A program made the translations under genes and the position numbers. Positions 26,455 through 34,466 of a stretch of DNA of 64,000 nt are shown piece after piece. Below the pieces are notes generated by a model. That model ran no database searches and had not been told where the DNA came from. It was given only the letters and a program-made list of their open reading frames with translations. The DNA lies in assembly GCF_003443735.1 (NCBI RefSeq), contig NZ_CP031969.1, forward strand, positions 4,464,001 through 4,528,000, given 5' to 3'. Origin of the DNA: Streptomyces sp. CC0208. Its GTDB lineage: Bacteria; Actinomycetota; Actinomycetes; Streptomycetales; Streptomycetaceae. Numbering within the stretch: the first letter of the stretch is position 1; each line of letters begins with the position of its first letter.

Positions 26455-26913
26455 GTGCACCAATCTAATCGTCCACAGGTAAGCGATGCAATGGATGTTA
26501 GACCCTTACCTGTGTTCGGGAAGCGCGTACCCGTGTGTACAGTTCGAACTGATCTTGCGCCGACCGGGAAAGTTTTTCTTCTGCACAGCCGGTGGACGGC
26601 GAAGGTGCAGGTCAGGGCATCTGTTTGCGGATGGGGTCGAGCTTGTTCACAGGGCTGTCCACCGGGTCGTGCACAGGTTTTGCGGAGTTCTCCACAGCAT
26701 CCGGGCCGTCGTCCACATGGCCTGTGGATAACCAGATTGGCTGACGGTGCCGACGGGCCTACGGTGGTCCGGCGCCCGCTCCGTCCGTCGGCTTGCAAAC
26801 CATCACAAAACCGACGCGCCAGAACCGGAGTTGGGCGTCTCATTTGTCAGTGCCGTGCCGTAGAACTGAGAAGCACGGCGAGGTCCGCTCGGCGGACGGG
26901 AGGAGGTGGCTCG
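26455..26913. other. dnaB upstream region, no gene seen
   Basis: 459 bp between the MATE gene and dnaB. It holds a cluster of DnaA-box-like 9-mers (26643-26731, listed separately) and one more at 26469-26477 (TCGTCCACA) close to the MATE start. Otherwise it should contain the divergent promoters. No coding sequence is convincing. Confidence 0.6.
26643..26731. promoter_or_regulatory. Cluster of DnaA-box-like sequences upstream of dnaB
   Basis: Six 9-mers close to the Streptomyces DnaA box TTGTCCACA lie in 89 bp: TTGTTCACA (26643), CTGTCCACC (26655), TCGTGCACA (26667), TTCTCCACA (26688), TCGTCCACA (26709), and TGTGGATAA (26723, reverse strand, equal to TTATCCACA). Four differ from the consensus at one base and two at two bases. 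Start-to-start spacing is 12, 12, 21, 21 and 14 bp. DnaA binding here could control dnaB or titrate DnaA. Confidence 0.62.
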
Positions 26914-28392
26914 GTGAGTATTTCCGAGCCCTTGGACGACCCGTGGGCCGACAGCGGTCCCAGTGATCGTCTGCCCTCCTCGCGTCGCCGCGGCGACGGG
27001 GGCCGGGGGCGCGACGAGCAGCACGACCGCGGCAGGGACACCGACACCTGGGACGGCGGGGGCACGGCCTTCGAGCGGGTCCCGCCTCAGGACCTGGACG
27101 CCGAGCAGTCGGTCCTCGGCGGCATGCTTCTGTCCAAGGACGCCATCGCGGACGTCGTCGAGGTCATCAAGGGCCACGACTTCTACAAGCCCGCCCACGA
27201 GACGATCTTCCAGGCGATCCTGGACGTCTACGCCAAGGGCGAGCCGGCCGACCCCATCACGATCGCCGCCGAGCTCACCAAGCGCGGCGAGATCAACAAG
27301 GTCGGCGGCGCATCGTATCTGCACACCCTCGTCCAGACCGTTCCGACGGCGGCGAACGCCGAGTACTACGCGGAGATCGTCCACGAGCGGGCGGTCCTGC
27401 GGCGCCTGGTCGAGGCAGGGACGCGCATCACCCAGATGGGATATGCGGCCGACGACGACGTCGACGAGATCGTCAACCGCGCCCAGGCCGAGATCTACGC
27501 GGTCACCGAGCAGCGCACCAGCGAGGACTATCTGCCGCTCGGCGACATCATGGAAGGTGCGCTCGACGAGATCGAGGCGATCGGCTCGCGCAGTGGCGAG
27601 ATGACCGGCGTGCCCACCGGCTTCACCGACCTCGACTCGCTCACCAACGGTTTGCACCCGGGCCAGATGATCGTCATCGCGGCCCGTCCCGCCATGGGCA
27701 AGTCCACCCTCGCGCTGGACTTCGCCCGCGCGGCCTCGATCAAGCACAACCTGGCCAGCGTCATCTTCTCCCTGGAAATGGGGCGCAACGAGATCGCGAT
27801 GCGTCTCCTGTCGGCCGAGGCGCGGGTGGCCCTGCACCACATGCGTTCGGGCACCATGACGGACGAGGACTGGACCCGGCTGGCGCGCAGGATGCCCGAG
27901 GTGTCCTCAGCGCCGCTCTACATCGACGACTCCCCGAACCTGTCGATGATGGAGATCCGGGCGAAGTGCCGGCGGCTGAAGCAGCGCAACGACATCAAGC
28001 TCGTGATCATCGACTATCTGCAGCTGATGCAGGCCGGTGGTTCCAAGCGCTCCGAGAGCCGTCAGCAGGAGGTCTCGGACATGTCCCGTAACCTCAAACT
28101 CCTCGCCAAGGAGCTGGAGGTGCCGGTGATCGCGCTCTCGCAGCTCAACCGTGGTCCCGAGCAGCGCACCGACAAGAAGCCCATGGTGTCCGACCTGCGT
28201 GAGTCCGGCTCCATCGAGCAGGACGCCGACATGGTGATCCTGCTGCACCGTGAGGACGCCTACGAGAAGGAGTCTCCCCGCGCGGGCGAGGCGGACATCA
28301 TCGTGGGCAAGCACCGTAACGGCCCGACGGCGACGATCACCGTCGCCTTCCAGGGCCACTACTCGCGCTTCGTGGACATGGCCCAGACCTGA
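26914..28392 (+). CDS. dnaB: Replicative DNA helicase DnaB
   Basis: 492 aa hexameric 5'-3' helicase of the replication fork. A charged, disordered N-terminus (1-50) precedes the DnaB N domain (PPQDLDAEQSVLGGMLL). The RecA-like ATPase follows, with Walker A ARPAMGKST (about 259), Walker B VIIDYLQLM and the QLNRGPEQR motif. The GTG at 26914 has GGAGGTGG upstream. The longer frame from 26302 runs through intergenic DNA and is rejected. No intein interrupts the Walker motifs, unlike in some mycobacterial dnaB genes. Confidence 0.97.
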   Translation: MSISEPLDDPWADSGPSDRLPSSRRRGDGGRGRDEQHDRGRDTDTWDGGGTAFERVPPQDLDAEQSVLGGMLLSKDAIADVVEVIKGHDFYKPAHETIFQAILDVYAKGEPADPITIAAELTKRGEINKVGGASYLHTLVQTVPTAANAEYYAEIVHERAVLRRLVEAGTRITQMGYAADDDVDEIVNRAQAEIYAVTEQRTSEDYLPLGDIMEGALDEIEAIGSRSGEMTGVPTGFTDLDSLTNGLHPGQMIVIAARPAMGKSTLALDFARAASIKHNLASVIFSLEMGRNEIAMRLLSAEARVALHHMRSGTMTDEDWTRLARRMPEVSSAPLYIDDSPNLSMMEIRAKCRRLKQRNDIKLVIIDYLQLMQAGGSKRSESRQQEVSDMSRNLKLLAKELEVPVIALSQLNRGPEQRTDKKPMVSDLRESGSIEQDADMVILLHREDAYEKESPRAGEADIIVGKHRNGPTATITVAFQGHYSRFVDMAQT

Positions 28393-28474
28393 TGTCCGCG
28401 CTGTAGGGTCTCAGGTTTCGCTGCACAGTCTCACGCTCCGCTTCATATCGGCTGCACTTATGAAGCAGTCGTGA

Positions 28475-28798
28475 GACAAGCAGATCGCCGCCCTTACCGG
28501 CTTCTCCCGCAGAGTACTGACCGACCTCGCCAAGGAGTACGGCATCCCGCTCCGCGACGGCCCGCAGGACTACAAGCCCCTCGGAACCATCGACCGCGAC
28601 TGGCTCATCGAACAGTACGTTCACCGCCGCCGGACCCTGCCCGATCTCGCCCAGGAGAAGGGCATGAGCACCGCGAACATGGCGAGATGGGCCCCACACC
28701 CACAAGAGATCCCCCTCCGAGCCCGCGGCGGAGCCTCCCACGACGCTGCCCTCCGGGCGGGAGACCGCGCCGGCACGAACAACGGGCTTACCGCGTGA
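28475..28798 (+). pseudogene. Fragment of a HTH DNA-binding protein gene
   Basis: An open stretch of 107 codons bounded 5' by an in-frame TGA (28472) and ending at TGA 28796-28798. It reads IAALTGFSRRVLTDLAKEYG, then DRDWLIEQYVHRRRTLPDLA, then KGMSTANMARWA. This is two helix-turn-helix-like segments of the kind found at the end of TniQ-type or other mobile-element regulators in Streptomyces. No start codon or ribosome site is present, so it is a remnant. The family assignment is tentative. Confidence 0.5.
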
Positions 28799-28878
28799 TG
28801 CCCTGATGAGCCCACCAACCGGGACAGGCAGTCCGTGATCCCGCGGACGCCCTTGTTGCTTGCACCCCCGATTGCTTT

Positions 28879-28904
28879 CCTAGGACCCCTAGGCTAAAAC
28901 TAGG
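28879..28904. promoter_or_regulatory. Possible TetR operator
   Basis: Two CCTAGG hexamers separated by ACC (28879-28893) and a third CTAGG at 28900-28904, ending 24 bp before the TetR start codon. The symmetry suggests autoregulation. Confidence 0.55.
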
Positions 28905-28928
28905 AGCTCAAGGATCTTAGGAGGGTGC

Positions 28929-29522
28929 ATGGTGCGGGCCGGGCTGACAGCGGAGCGGGTGACAGTCGCGGGCGCAGAGCTGGCGGACGACGTCGGGCTC
29001 GACCAGGTGACCATGTCGCAGGTGGCGCGGCGACTGGGCGTGAAGGACGCGAGCCTCTATACGCACGTCCGCAGCTTGGAGGATCTGCGCGGTCGGATCG
29101 CCCTGCTGGCGGCGGACGAGAAGACCATCCGCATTGCGGAGGCGACCGCTGGGCGAGCAGGCAAAGACGCGCTCGTCGCCTTCGCGAATGCCTGGCGGGA
29201 GTACGCCCACCAGCATCCGGGCCGCTACATGGCAACGCAGACCCCGATCCAGATCGACCCCGAGCTGGCCGCAAAGGCGCCCGGACCACGGCGGGCGGTC
29301 GAGCTGACCTACGGCATGCTGCGCGGCTACGGACTGGCCGAGCCGGACCTGACCGACGCGGTCCGGTTGCTGCGCAGCACGTTCCACGGGTTCGTCGCCC
29401 TGGAAGCGGCGGGCGGCTTCGCGCACAAGCGTTCGCCGCAGCAGTCCTGGATCCGTGCCCTCGACGCCCTGCACGCCCTCCTGGAGCACTGGCCCCCGTC
29501 CCGAGAAGGAGAATCCTCATGA
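28929..29522 (+). CDS. TetR-family transcriptional regulator
   Basis: 197 aa. The N-terminal HTH (VTVAGAELADDVGLDQVTM, then VARRLGVKDASLYTHV, residues 11-47) is followed by a helical ligand-binding domain whose FHGFVALEAAGGF block is typical of the TetR_C_13/WHG type. The ATG has AGGAGGGTG upstream. Its stop codon overlaps the start of the hydrolase gene (ATGA), so the two are co-translated and the regulator probably represses both. Confidence 0.88.
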   Translation: MVRAGLTAERVTVAGAELADDVGLDQVTMSQVARRLGVKDASLYTHVRSLEDLRGRIALLAADEKTIRIAEATAGRAGKDALVAFANAWREYAHQHPGRYMATQTPIQIDPELAAKAPGPRRAVELTYGMLRGYGLAEPDLTDAVRLLRSTFHGFVALEAAGGFAHKRSPQQSWIRALDALHALLEHWPPSREGESS

Positions 29523-30361
29523 CCGACCCGATCATCGGCAGCCTGCGTGTGAACGGCGCGACCTTGCACTACGAAGTGCGAGGCCAGGGCCCGTTCCTGC
29601 TGCTGATCCCCGGAGGGACGGGTGGCGCGGCATCCTTCGACGGCATCGCCGAAGACCTGGCCGCCGAATACTCAGTCGCGACCTACGACCCTCGCGGCAT
29701 GTCCCGCAGCACGCTGGACGACCCCGACGCCGAGCAGCATGTGGCCGAGCACGCCGATGACGCGTTCCGGATGCTGGAACTGCTGTCGCCCGGTGAGCCC
29801 GCCCTAGTATTCGGCGCCAGTTCAGGCGCGATCGCCGCCCTGCACCTGCTCACCACCCACCCCGAACGCATCGCACGCGTTGTGGCGCACGAGCCGCCAG
29901 TAGTAGAGGTCCTGCCGGACGCGGCTGAACACCGCGCACTCATCGCACACGTGCAGGACACGTTCCGCACCCAAGGGCTCATGCCGGCCATGGCCGTGTT
30001 CGCTGCGGGCCTGAAGAAGGACAGCGACACCACCGAGCCGAAGGCCGAGCTCAAACTTCCGCCCCGAGCAGCGGCGCGGGCCGAGCAGACGATGGCCAAC
30101 CTGCCGTACTTCGTCGGGCGGATCGTGCCCAGCTTCATGTCCTACGCGCCGGACATCCGCCGGCTGGAGGGGCTGTCGGACCGGCTCGTGATCGCCGGTG
30201 GCCAGGACTCACGCGGTGAGCTGCCCTACCGCTCGGCCGCTTTCCTGGCCGAGCGTCTCGGCACGGAGCTCCAGCACTTCCCCGGCGGGCACATTGGACT
30301 GACCACGCACCCCGCAGAGTTCGGCGAGCTCCTGCGGAAGGCCCTCCGAGCCTCGATCTGA
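29519..30361 (+). CDS. Alpha/beta hydrolase
   Basis: 280 aa. It has the alpha/beta hydrolase pattern: the oxyanion region LLIPGGTGG, the nucleophile elbow GASSG in LVFGASSGAIAAL (about residue 100), an acid position near GGQDSRG and the catalytic His in GGHIGLT. The substrate is unknown; with a TetR partner it may degrade or modify a small toxic ester or lactone. The ATG at 29519 overlaps the TetR stop. Confidence 0.85.
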   Translation: MTDPIIGSLRVNGATLHYEVRGQGPFLLLIPGGTGGAASFDGIAEDLAAEYSVATYDPRGMSRSTLDDPDAEQHVAEHADDAFRMLELLSPGEPALVFGASSGAIAALHLLTTHPERIARVVAHEPPVVEVLPDAAEHRALIAHVQDTFRTQGLMPAMAVFAAGLKKDSDTTEPKAELKLPPRAAARAEQTMANLPYFVGRIVPSFMSYAPDIRRLEGLSDRLVIAGGQDSRGELPYRSAAFLAERLGTELQHFPGGHIGLTTHPAEFGELLRKALRASI

Positions 30362-30647
30362 ATCGCGCATGACCTGGTCAACTCCGTCGGAGGCGGTCGA
30401 AGGAAGTGACACGATCCTGAGACTCAACTCATCCGTCACTGCCTGAGACAGGAGGGAGAACAGCAGGTCACAGCATCGCGCCATATGACAGCGGACCGGA
30501 GAACCTACACGCGCCTCGTCGGGTCCGTGCTCGCCGGCGCTCCAGGAGCCGACAGGAGCTCAGCCGGCAGCCGTCGGTCGGCCGTCCACAATCTCCCCGG
30601 GGCCAAAGAAGTCGACGTGCGTGTCCCCCACGGGATGGACTGGGGGG

Positions 30648-32033
30648 ATGACGACATCTCAGGAAGAGCTGCTTCCCGGCACGCGCCGGGCGCTGCTGCA
30701 CCGGATCGCCGTGGCCCAGGCGGAGGGCAGGGCACCCTCACTGGTCGCGGCGGTCGTACGGGACGGGCGGACCGTCTGGCACGGCACGCGCACCTCGGTG
30801 GACGGGCACGGCCCGGACGAGAACGTGCAGTACCGCATCGGCTCGATCACCAAGACCTTCACCGCCGTCCTCGTCCTGCGACTGCGTGACGAGGGACTGC
30901 TCGACCTCGGCGACCCGCTGGAGAAGTACGTACCGGGCACGGGAGCGGGGGAGGCCACCGTCGCCGAACTCCTCGCCCACACCGGTGGACTGGCTGCCGA
31001 GTCCCCGGCGCCCTGGTGGGAACGCACCTCAGGGGCCCTGCGTCCGGAACTCGCCGACGTACTGGGCGAGAATCCCTTCCTGCATCCGGCGGGACGCCTC
31101 TTCCACTACTCGAACCCCGGCTACACCCTGCTGGGAGCACTCGTTGAGAAGCTCCGCAGGGCTCCGTGGGAGGAGGTGCTCCGGCGTGAAGTACTTACAC
31201 CGCTGGGTCTCGACCGTACGAGTGGCCGTCCGGAGGCGCCGCACGCGGGCGGCTGGGCGGTCCATCCCTGGGCCGATGTGATGCTGCCCGAGCCCTCCGA
31301 GGATCTCGGACGAATGGCTCCGGCCGGGCAACTCTGGTCCACCACAGCGGACTTGGCGCGCTTCGCTGTCTTCCTGGCGCACGGGGACGACCGGGTGCTG
31401 CGCGCGGAGACCGTGCGTGAGATGCGCACGCCCGCCGCGCCGTCCGGGACGGGGGATCTCGCCGACGGTGCCACGTACGGGCTCGGGTTGCAGATCCAGC
31501 ACCGTGACGGACGGCTGCTTGTGGGCCATTCGGGCTCGCTGCCGGGCTTCCTCGCGAATCTCACGATCAGCGTGGCGGACGATGTCGCCGCGGTGGTACT
31601 GGCCAACTGCACCTCTGGCCCGCTGCTGTCCGTCGTAGGGGCCGATCTCGTACGGATCGTCGCGGAGGCCGAGCCCAGGATCCCCGAGCCGTGGCGCCCG
31701 ATGCGGGAAGCCGATGCGCCCGCACTGGAGTTGGCGGGTCAGTGGTACTGGGGAACGAACGGATTCGCCCTACGGCTGACGGCGGATGGACTCGTCTCGC
31801 TGGAGCCTCTGTCGGGCGCAGGCCGGCGCTCACGGTTCCGGGCCAATGCCGACGGCACCTGGACCGGTCTGGAGGGCTATTTCCAAGGGGAGGTCCTCAA
31901 GGCCGTACGGCGGCCTGACGGATCCGTGGACCATCTCGACCTCGGCTCGTTCGTGTTCACCCGCCAGCCGTATGACGAGGGGTCTTCCGTGCCGGGTGGA
32001 GTGGATTCAGAGGGGTGGCGAGGCATCGGCTAG
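30648..32033 (+). CDS. Serine hydrolase of the beta-lactamase/DD-peptidase (class C-like) family
   Basis: 461 aa. The motifs of the S12/AmpC-like fold are present: SITK (S-x-x-K) near residue 70, YSN near residue 158 and HSG in VGHSGSLPG near residue 292. A C-terminal extra domain of about 120 residues (from about 345) resembles the beta-barrel add-ons of esterase and D-aminopeptidase members. No signal peptide is seen, so it is probably cytoplasmic. The ATG at 30648 follows a G-rich site. Esterase, peptidase and lactamase activity cannot be told apart from sequence. Confidence 0.83.
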   Translation: MTTSQEELLPGTRRALLHRIAVAQAEGRAPSLVAAVVRDGRTVWHGTRTSVDGHGPDENVQYRIGSITKTFTAVLVLRLRDEGLLDLGDPLEKYVPGTGAGEATVAELLAHTGGLAAESPAPWWERTSGALRPELADVLGENPFLHPAGRLFHYSNPGYTLLGALVEKLRRAPWEEVLRREVLTPLGLDRTSGRPEAPHAGGWAVHPWADVMLPEPSEDLGRMAPAGQLWSTTADLARFAVFLAHGDDRVLRAETVREMRTPAAPSGTGDLADGATYGLGLQIQHRDGRLLVGHSGSLPGFLANLTISVADDVAAVVLANCTSGPLLSVVGADLVRIVAEAEPRIPEPWRPMREADAPALELAGQWYWGTNGFALRLTADGLVSLEPLSGAGRRSRFRANADGTWTGLEGYFQGEVLKAVRRPDGSVDHLDLGSFVFTRQPYDEGSSVPGGVDSEGWRGIG

Positions 32034-32057
32034 GTGCCCCTGGCCGGTTGACCGAAG

Positions 32058-32087
32058 GGCGCCCTGTTTCACGTGAAACAGGGCGCC
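32058..32087. other. parS inside a 30-bp perfect palindrome, possible bidirectional terminator
   Basis: The parS core at 32066-32079 is flanked by GGCGCCCT and AGGGCGCC, giving a perfect 30-bp palindrome. It lies between the converging hydrolase gene (ends 32033) and GNAT gene (ends 32122), where a terminator would be expected. Confidence 0.88.
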
Positions 32088-32121
32088 TTGCCGTGCAGTG
32101 AGGAAGCGGCCAGGGCGAGGA

Positions 32122-32574
32122 TCAGAGAGTCAGCTTGAAGCCCACGTGTGAGGCTGTGAAACCGAGGCGTTCGTAGAAGCGATGGGCGTCCGTGCGGGTG
32201 TTGTCGGACGTCAGCTGTACCAACTGGCAGTTCTGACGGCGGGATTCCTCGATGGCCCACTCGATGAGCCGGGACCCGAGCCCACTGCCACGCTCGTCGG
32301 CGTGGATGCGCACCCCTTCGATGATCGATCTGGTGGCACCGCGCCGCGACAGCCCCGGGACCACGGTGAGCTGCAGCGTGCCGACCACACGATCCCTCCG
32401 CGTGGCGACGACCAGATGCTGGTTCGGGTCGGCGGAAAGGCGCTCCAGCGCGGCCAGATAGGGGGCCAGGTCGTCCGGGGACTCACGCTGGGCGCCCAAG
32501 GGGTCGTCGGCGAGCATGCCGACGATCGCGGAGACGTCGTCCGTCGTGGCGGGCCGAATGTCGAGTTCTCCCAT
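32122..32574 (-). CDS. GNAT-family N-acetyltransferase
   Basis: 150 aa single GNAT domain. The acetyl-CoA loop reads HADERGSGLGSRLIEW (about 92-107) and the C-terminal HRFYERLGF motif is intact. It acetylates an unknown amine. It lies 9 bp downstream of the MarR gene and is probably co-transcribed with it. The MGELDIRPAT start is normal for the family. Confidence 0.88.
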   Translation of the reverse strand: MGELDIRPATTDDVSAIVGMLADDPLGAQRESPDDLAPYLAALERLSADPNQHLVVATRRDRVVGTLQLTVVPGLSRRGATRSIIEGVRIHADERGSGLGSRLIEWAIEESRRQNCQLVQLTSDNTRTDAHRFYERLGFTASHVGFKLTL

Positions 32575-32583
32575 GTCCGAACC

Positions 32584-33015
32584 CTATGCGGGGCATTCCT
32601 GTGCGGGCACCACAGGTGGGCCGAGGGTCTCCAGGGCTCGTGCGAGGGGGGTGAGTTCGGGGTGGGTGGCGGCTTGGTCGAGGGCTTCTCGGAGAGCCTT
32701 CTCGTTGGTGGGGCGGGCTAGTTCGAGGAGGATGCGGCCGGTGTCGGTGACGTCGGTGTAGATGCCGCGGCGGTTGGTGGGGCAGAGGAAGCTCTGGCTG
32801 AGGACGGCGGCGTCGGCGACCTGTTTCATCTGCAGGTGTCCGCCCTCGCCGTCGTGCTGGCGGCCCAGGACGTCGAGCAGGGAGTACTCGCGCACGCTGA
32901 GGTCGTGGGCGGACTGCAGGGCCTTCTCGATGTGGGCCTCGATCCGTCCGTGCAGCAGGGAGAGCGCGCACCAGCCCTGGGCGACGGCGGTGAGCGAGGG
33001 GTCTGTGGCGGTCAT
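32584..33015 (-). CDS. MarR-family regulator with the recognition helix apparently deleted
   Basis: 143 aa. The N-terminal helices (LSLLHGRIEAHIEKAL) and LSVREYSLLDVLGRQ are normal for MarR. After helix 2 (VADAAVLSQS, about residue 78) the sequence jumps to FLCPTNRRGIYTDV. Relatives of this subgroup have about 17 more residues there, an ATTRLVTRLEDRGL-like recognition helix and start of the wing. The loss is in frame and the rest is intact, so a stable dimer that cannot bind DNA is plausible. The ATG at 33015 has GAGGAGG upstream. It is divergent from an MFS exporter it would normally control. Confidence 0.8.
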   Translation of the reverse strand: MTATDPSLTAVAQGWCALSLLHGRIEAHIEKALQSAHDLSVREYSLLDVLGRQHDGEGGHLQMKQVADAAVLSQSFLCPTNRRGIYTDVTDTGRILLELARPTNEKALREALDQAATHPELTPLARALETLGPPVVPAQECPA

Positions 33016-33081
33016 GGGGCCTGCCTCCTCTGTCCTACGGCGCCTACCGGGGAGGCAGGAGCGAAACGAGATTACCGTCGC

Positions 33082-33104
33082 TTGCAAATATAAAGCGTCT
33101 GCAA
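33082..33104. promoter_or_regulatory. Possible MarR operator between marR and the MFS gene
   Basis: TTGCA (33082) and TGCAA (33100) are inverted around 13 bp of AT-rich sequence in the divergent gap of 145 bp. A further TGCAA follows at about 33134. This suits a MarR-type site but is unproven. Confidence 0.45.
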
Positions 33105-33160
33105 TTATTGTGGACGTGCGCAACATGCTCCTGCAATCGTCTGGGAAGGTGTCACCCCCC

Positions 33161-34369
33161 ATGCCGCTCGCGCTTCTGGCCCTCGCGATCGGGGCTTTCG
33201 GAATCGGAACGACTGAGTTCGTGATCATGGGGCTGCTGCCCGAGGTCGCGGACGACTTCGGGGTCTCCATCCCCACCGCCGGCTTCCTGGTCACCGGCTA
33301 CGCGCTCGGTGTCATGCTCGGCGCCCCGCTGATGACCGCCCTCGGCACCAAGATCTCGCGCAAGCGGATGCTGATGCTGCTGATGGGGCTGTTCATCGTC
33401 GGGAACCTGCTCTCCGCCCTCGCCCCGGCCTTCACCGTCATGCTGATCGGCCGCGTGGTCGCCTCCCTCGCCCACGGAGCCTTCTTCGGTATCGGCTCGG
33501 TCGTCGCCGCCGACCTGGTGGCCCCGGACAAGAAGGCCGGAGCCATCGCGATGATGTTCACCGGCCTGACCGTCGCCAATGTCGTAGGCGTCCCGCTGGG
33601 CACGCTGATCGGTCAGAGTGCAGGTTGGCGTCTCACCTTCGCGATCGTCGCGGCCCTCGGCGTCGTCGGCCTGGTCGGCATCGCCAAGCTCGTCCCCGAG
33701 ATGCCCAGGCCGGAGGGGGTACGCCTGCGTCACGAACTGGCCGCCTTCAAGAACGCCCAGGTGCTGCTCGCCATGGCGATGACCGTCCTCGGCTTCGGCG
33801 GTGTCTTCGCCGCCATCACCTACATCGCGCCGATGATGACCCACGTGACCGGCTTCGCCGACGGCTCGGTGACCTGGCTGCTGGTCCTCTTCGGCCTCGG
33901 TATGGTCGGCGGCAACCTCGTGGGCGGCAAATACGCCGACCGGGCCCTGATGCCCATGCTGTACGTCTCCCTGGGCGCCCTGGCCGTCGTGCTCGCGCTC
34001 TTCACGCTCACCGCGCACCACAAGGTCCTGGCCGGCGTCACGATCGCACTCATCGGCGCCCTGGGCTTCGCGACCGTGCCGCCGCTCCAGAAGCGGGTCC
34101 TCGACCAGGCCCACGCGGCCCCCACGCTCGCCTCGGCCGTCAACATCGGCGCCTTCAACCTCGGCAACGCCCTCTCCGCCTGGCTGGGCGGCCTGGTCAT
34201 CTCGGCCGGCTTCGGCTACACCGCCCCCAACTGGGTGGGCGCAGCCCTGGCCACGGGCGCTCTCCTCCTGGCGTTCCTCTCGGCCCTGCTGGAACGCCGG
34301 GACAGCGCTCCCAGCGCCGTGGTCGCAGGGGCGGCACCCGCGGAGCAGCGGACCGCGGTGCGCCACTGA
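33161..34369 (+). CDS. MFS drug exporter, DHA1/AraJ-like
   Basis: 402 aa with 12 membrane segments. GIGTTEFVIMGLLPEVADD and the GTKISRKRMLML loop are typical of the DHA1 sugar/chloramphenicol efflux branch (AraJ, CmlR types). GLTVANVVGVPLGT is the motif C-like antiporter segment. The ATG at 33161 has GAAGGTG upstream; an in-frame ATG at 33125 is less likely. It is probably controlled by the divergent MarR. Confidence 0.87.
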   Translation: MPLALLALAIGAFGIGTTEFVIMGLLPEVADDFGVSIPTAGFLVTGYALGVMLGAPLMTALGTKISRKRMLMLLMGLFIVGNLLSALAPAFTVMLIGRVVASLAHGAFFGIGSVVAADLVAPDKKAGAIAMMFTGLTVANVVGVPLGTLIGQSAGWRLTFAIVAALGVVGLVGIAKLVPEMPRPEGVRLRHELAAFKNAQVLLAMAMTVLGFGGVFAAITYIAPMMTHVTGFADGSVTWLLVLFGLGMVGGNLVGGKYADRALMPMLYVSLGALAVVLALFTLTAHHKVLAGVTIALIGALGFATVPPLQKRVLDQAHAAPTLASAVNIGAFNLGNALSAWLGGLVISAGFGYTAPNWVGAALATGALLLAFLSALLERRDSAPSAVVAGAAPAEQRTAVRH

Positions 34370-34408
34370 AACACGGTGCACCACTGAAACCATGTGGCCC
34401 GCGGCCGG

Positions 34409-34457
34409 GTACGACGGCGCCGGTTCCCCGAAGCGCGGGGCGCCGGCGCCGTCGTAC
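34409..34457. terminator. Bidirectional terminator hairpin
   Basis: A 15-bp perfect stem, GTACGACGGCGCCGG with complement, enclosing an inner CCCCG/CGGGG stem. It lies between the converging MFS and acetyltransferase genes. Confidence 0.88.
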
Positions 34458-34466
34458 AGGCGGGCC

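Noticed and set aside
26643..26731. Could the DnaA-box cluster be oriC?
   Set aside because: Only about six boxes and no dnaA/dnaN flanks. Streptomyces oriC has many more boxes and lies between dnaA and dnaN.
26914..28392. Intein in dnaB
   Set aside because: The frame of 492 residues is continuous across Walker A and B with normal spacing.
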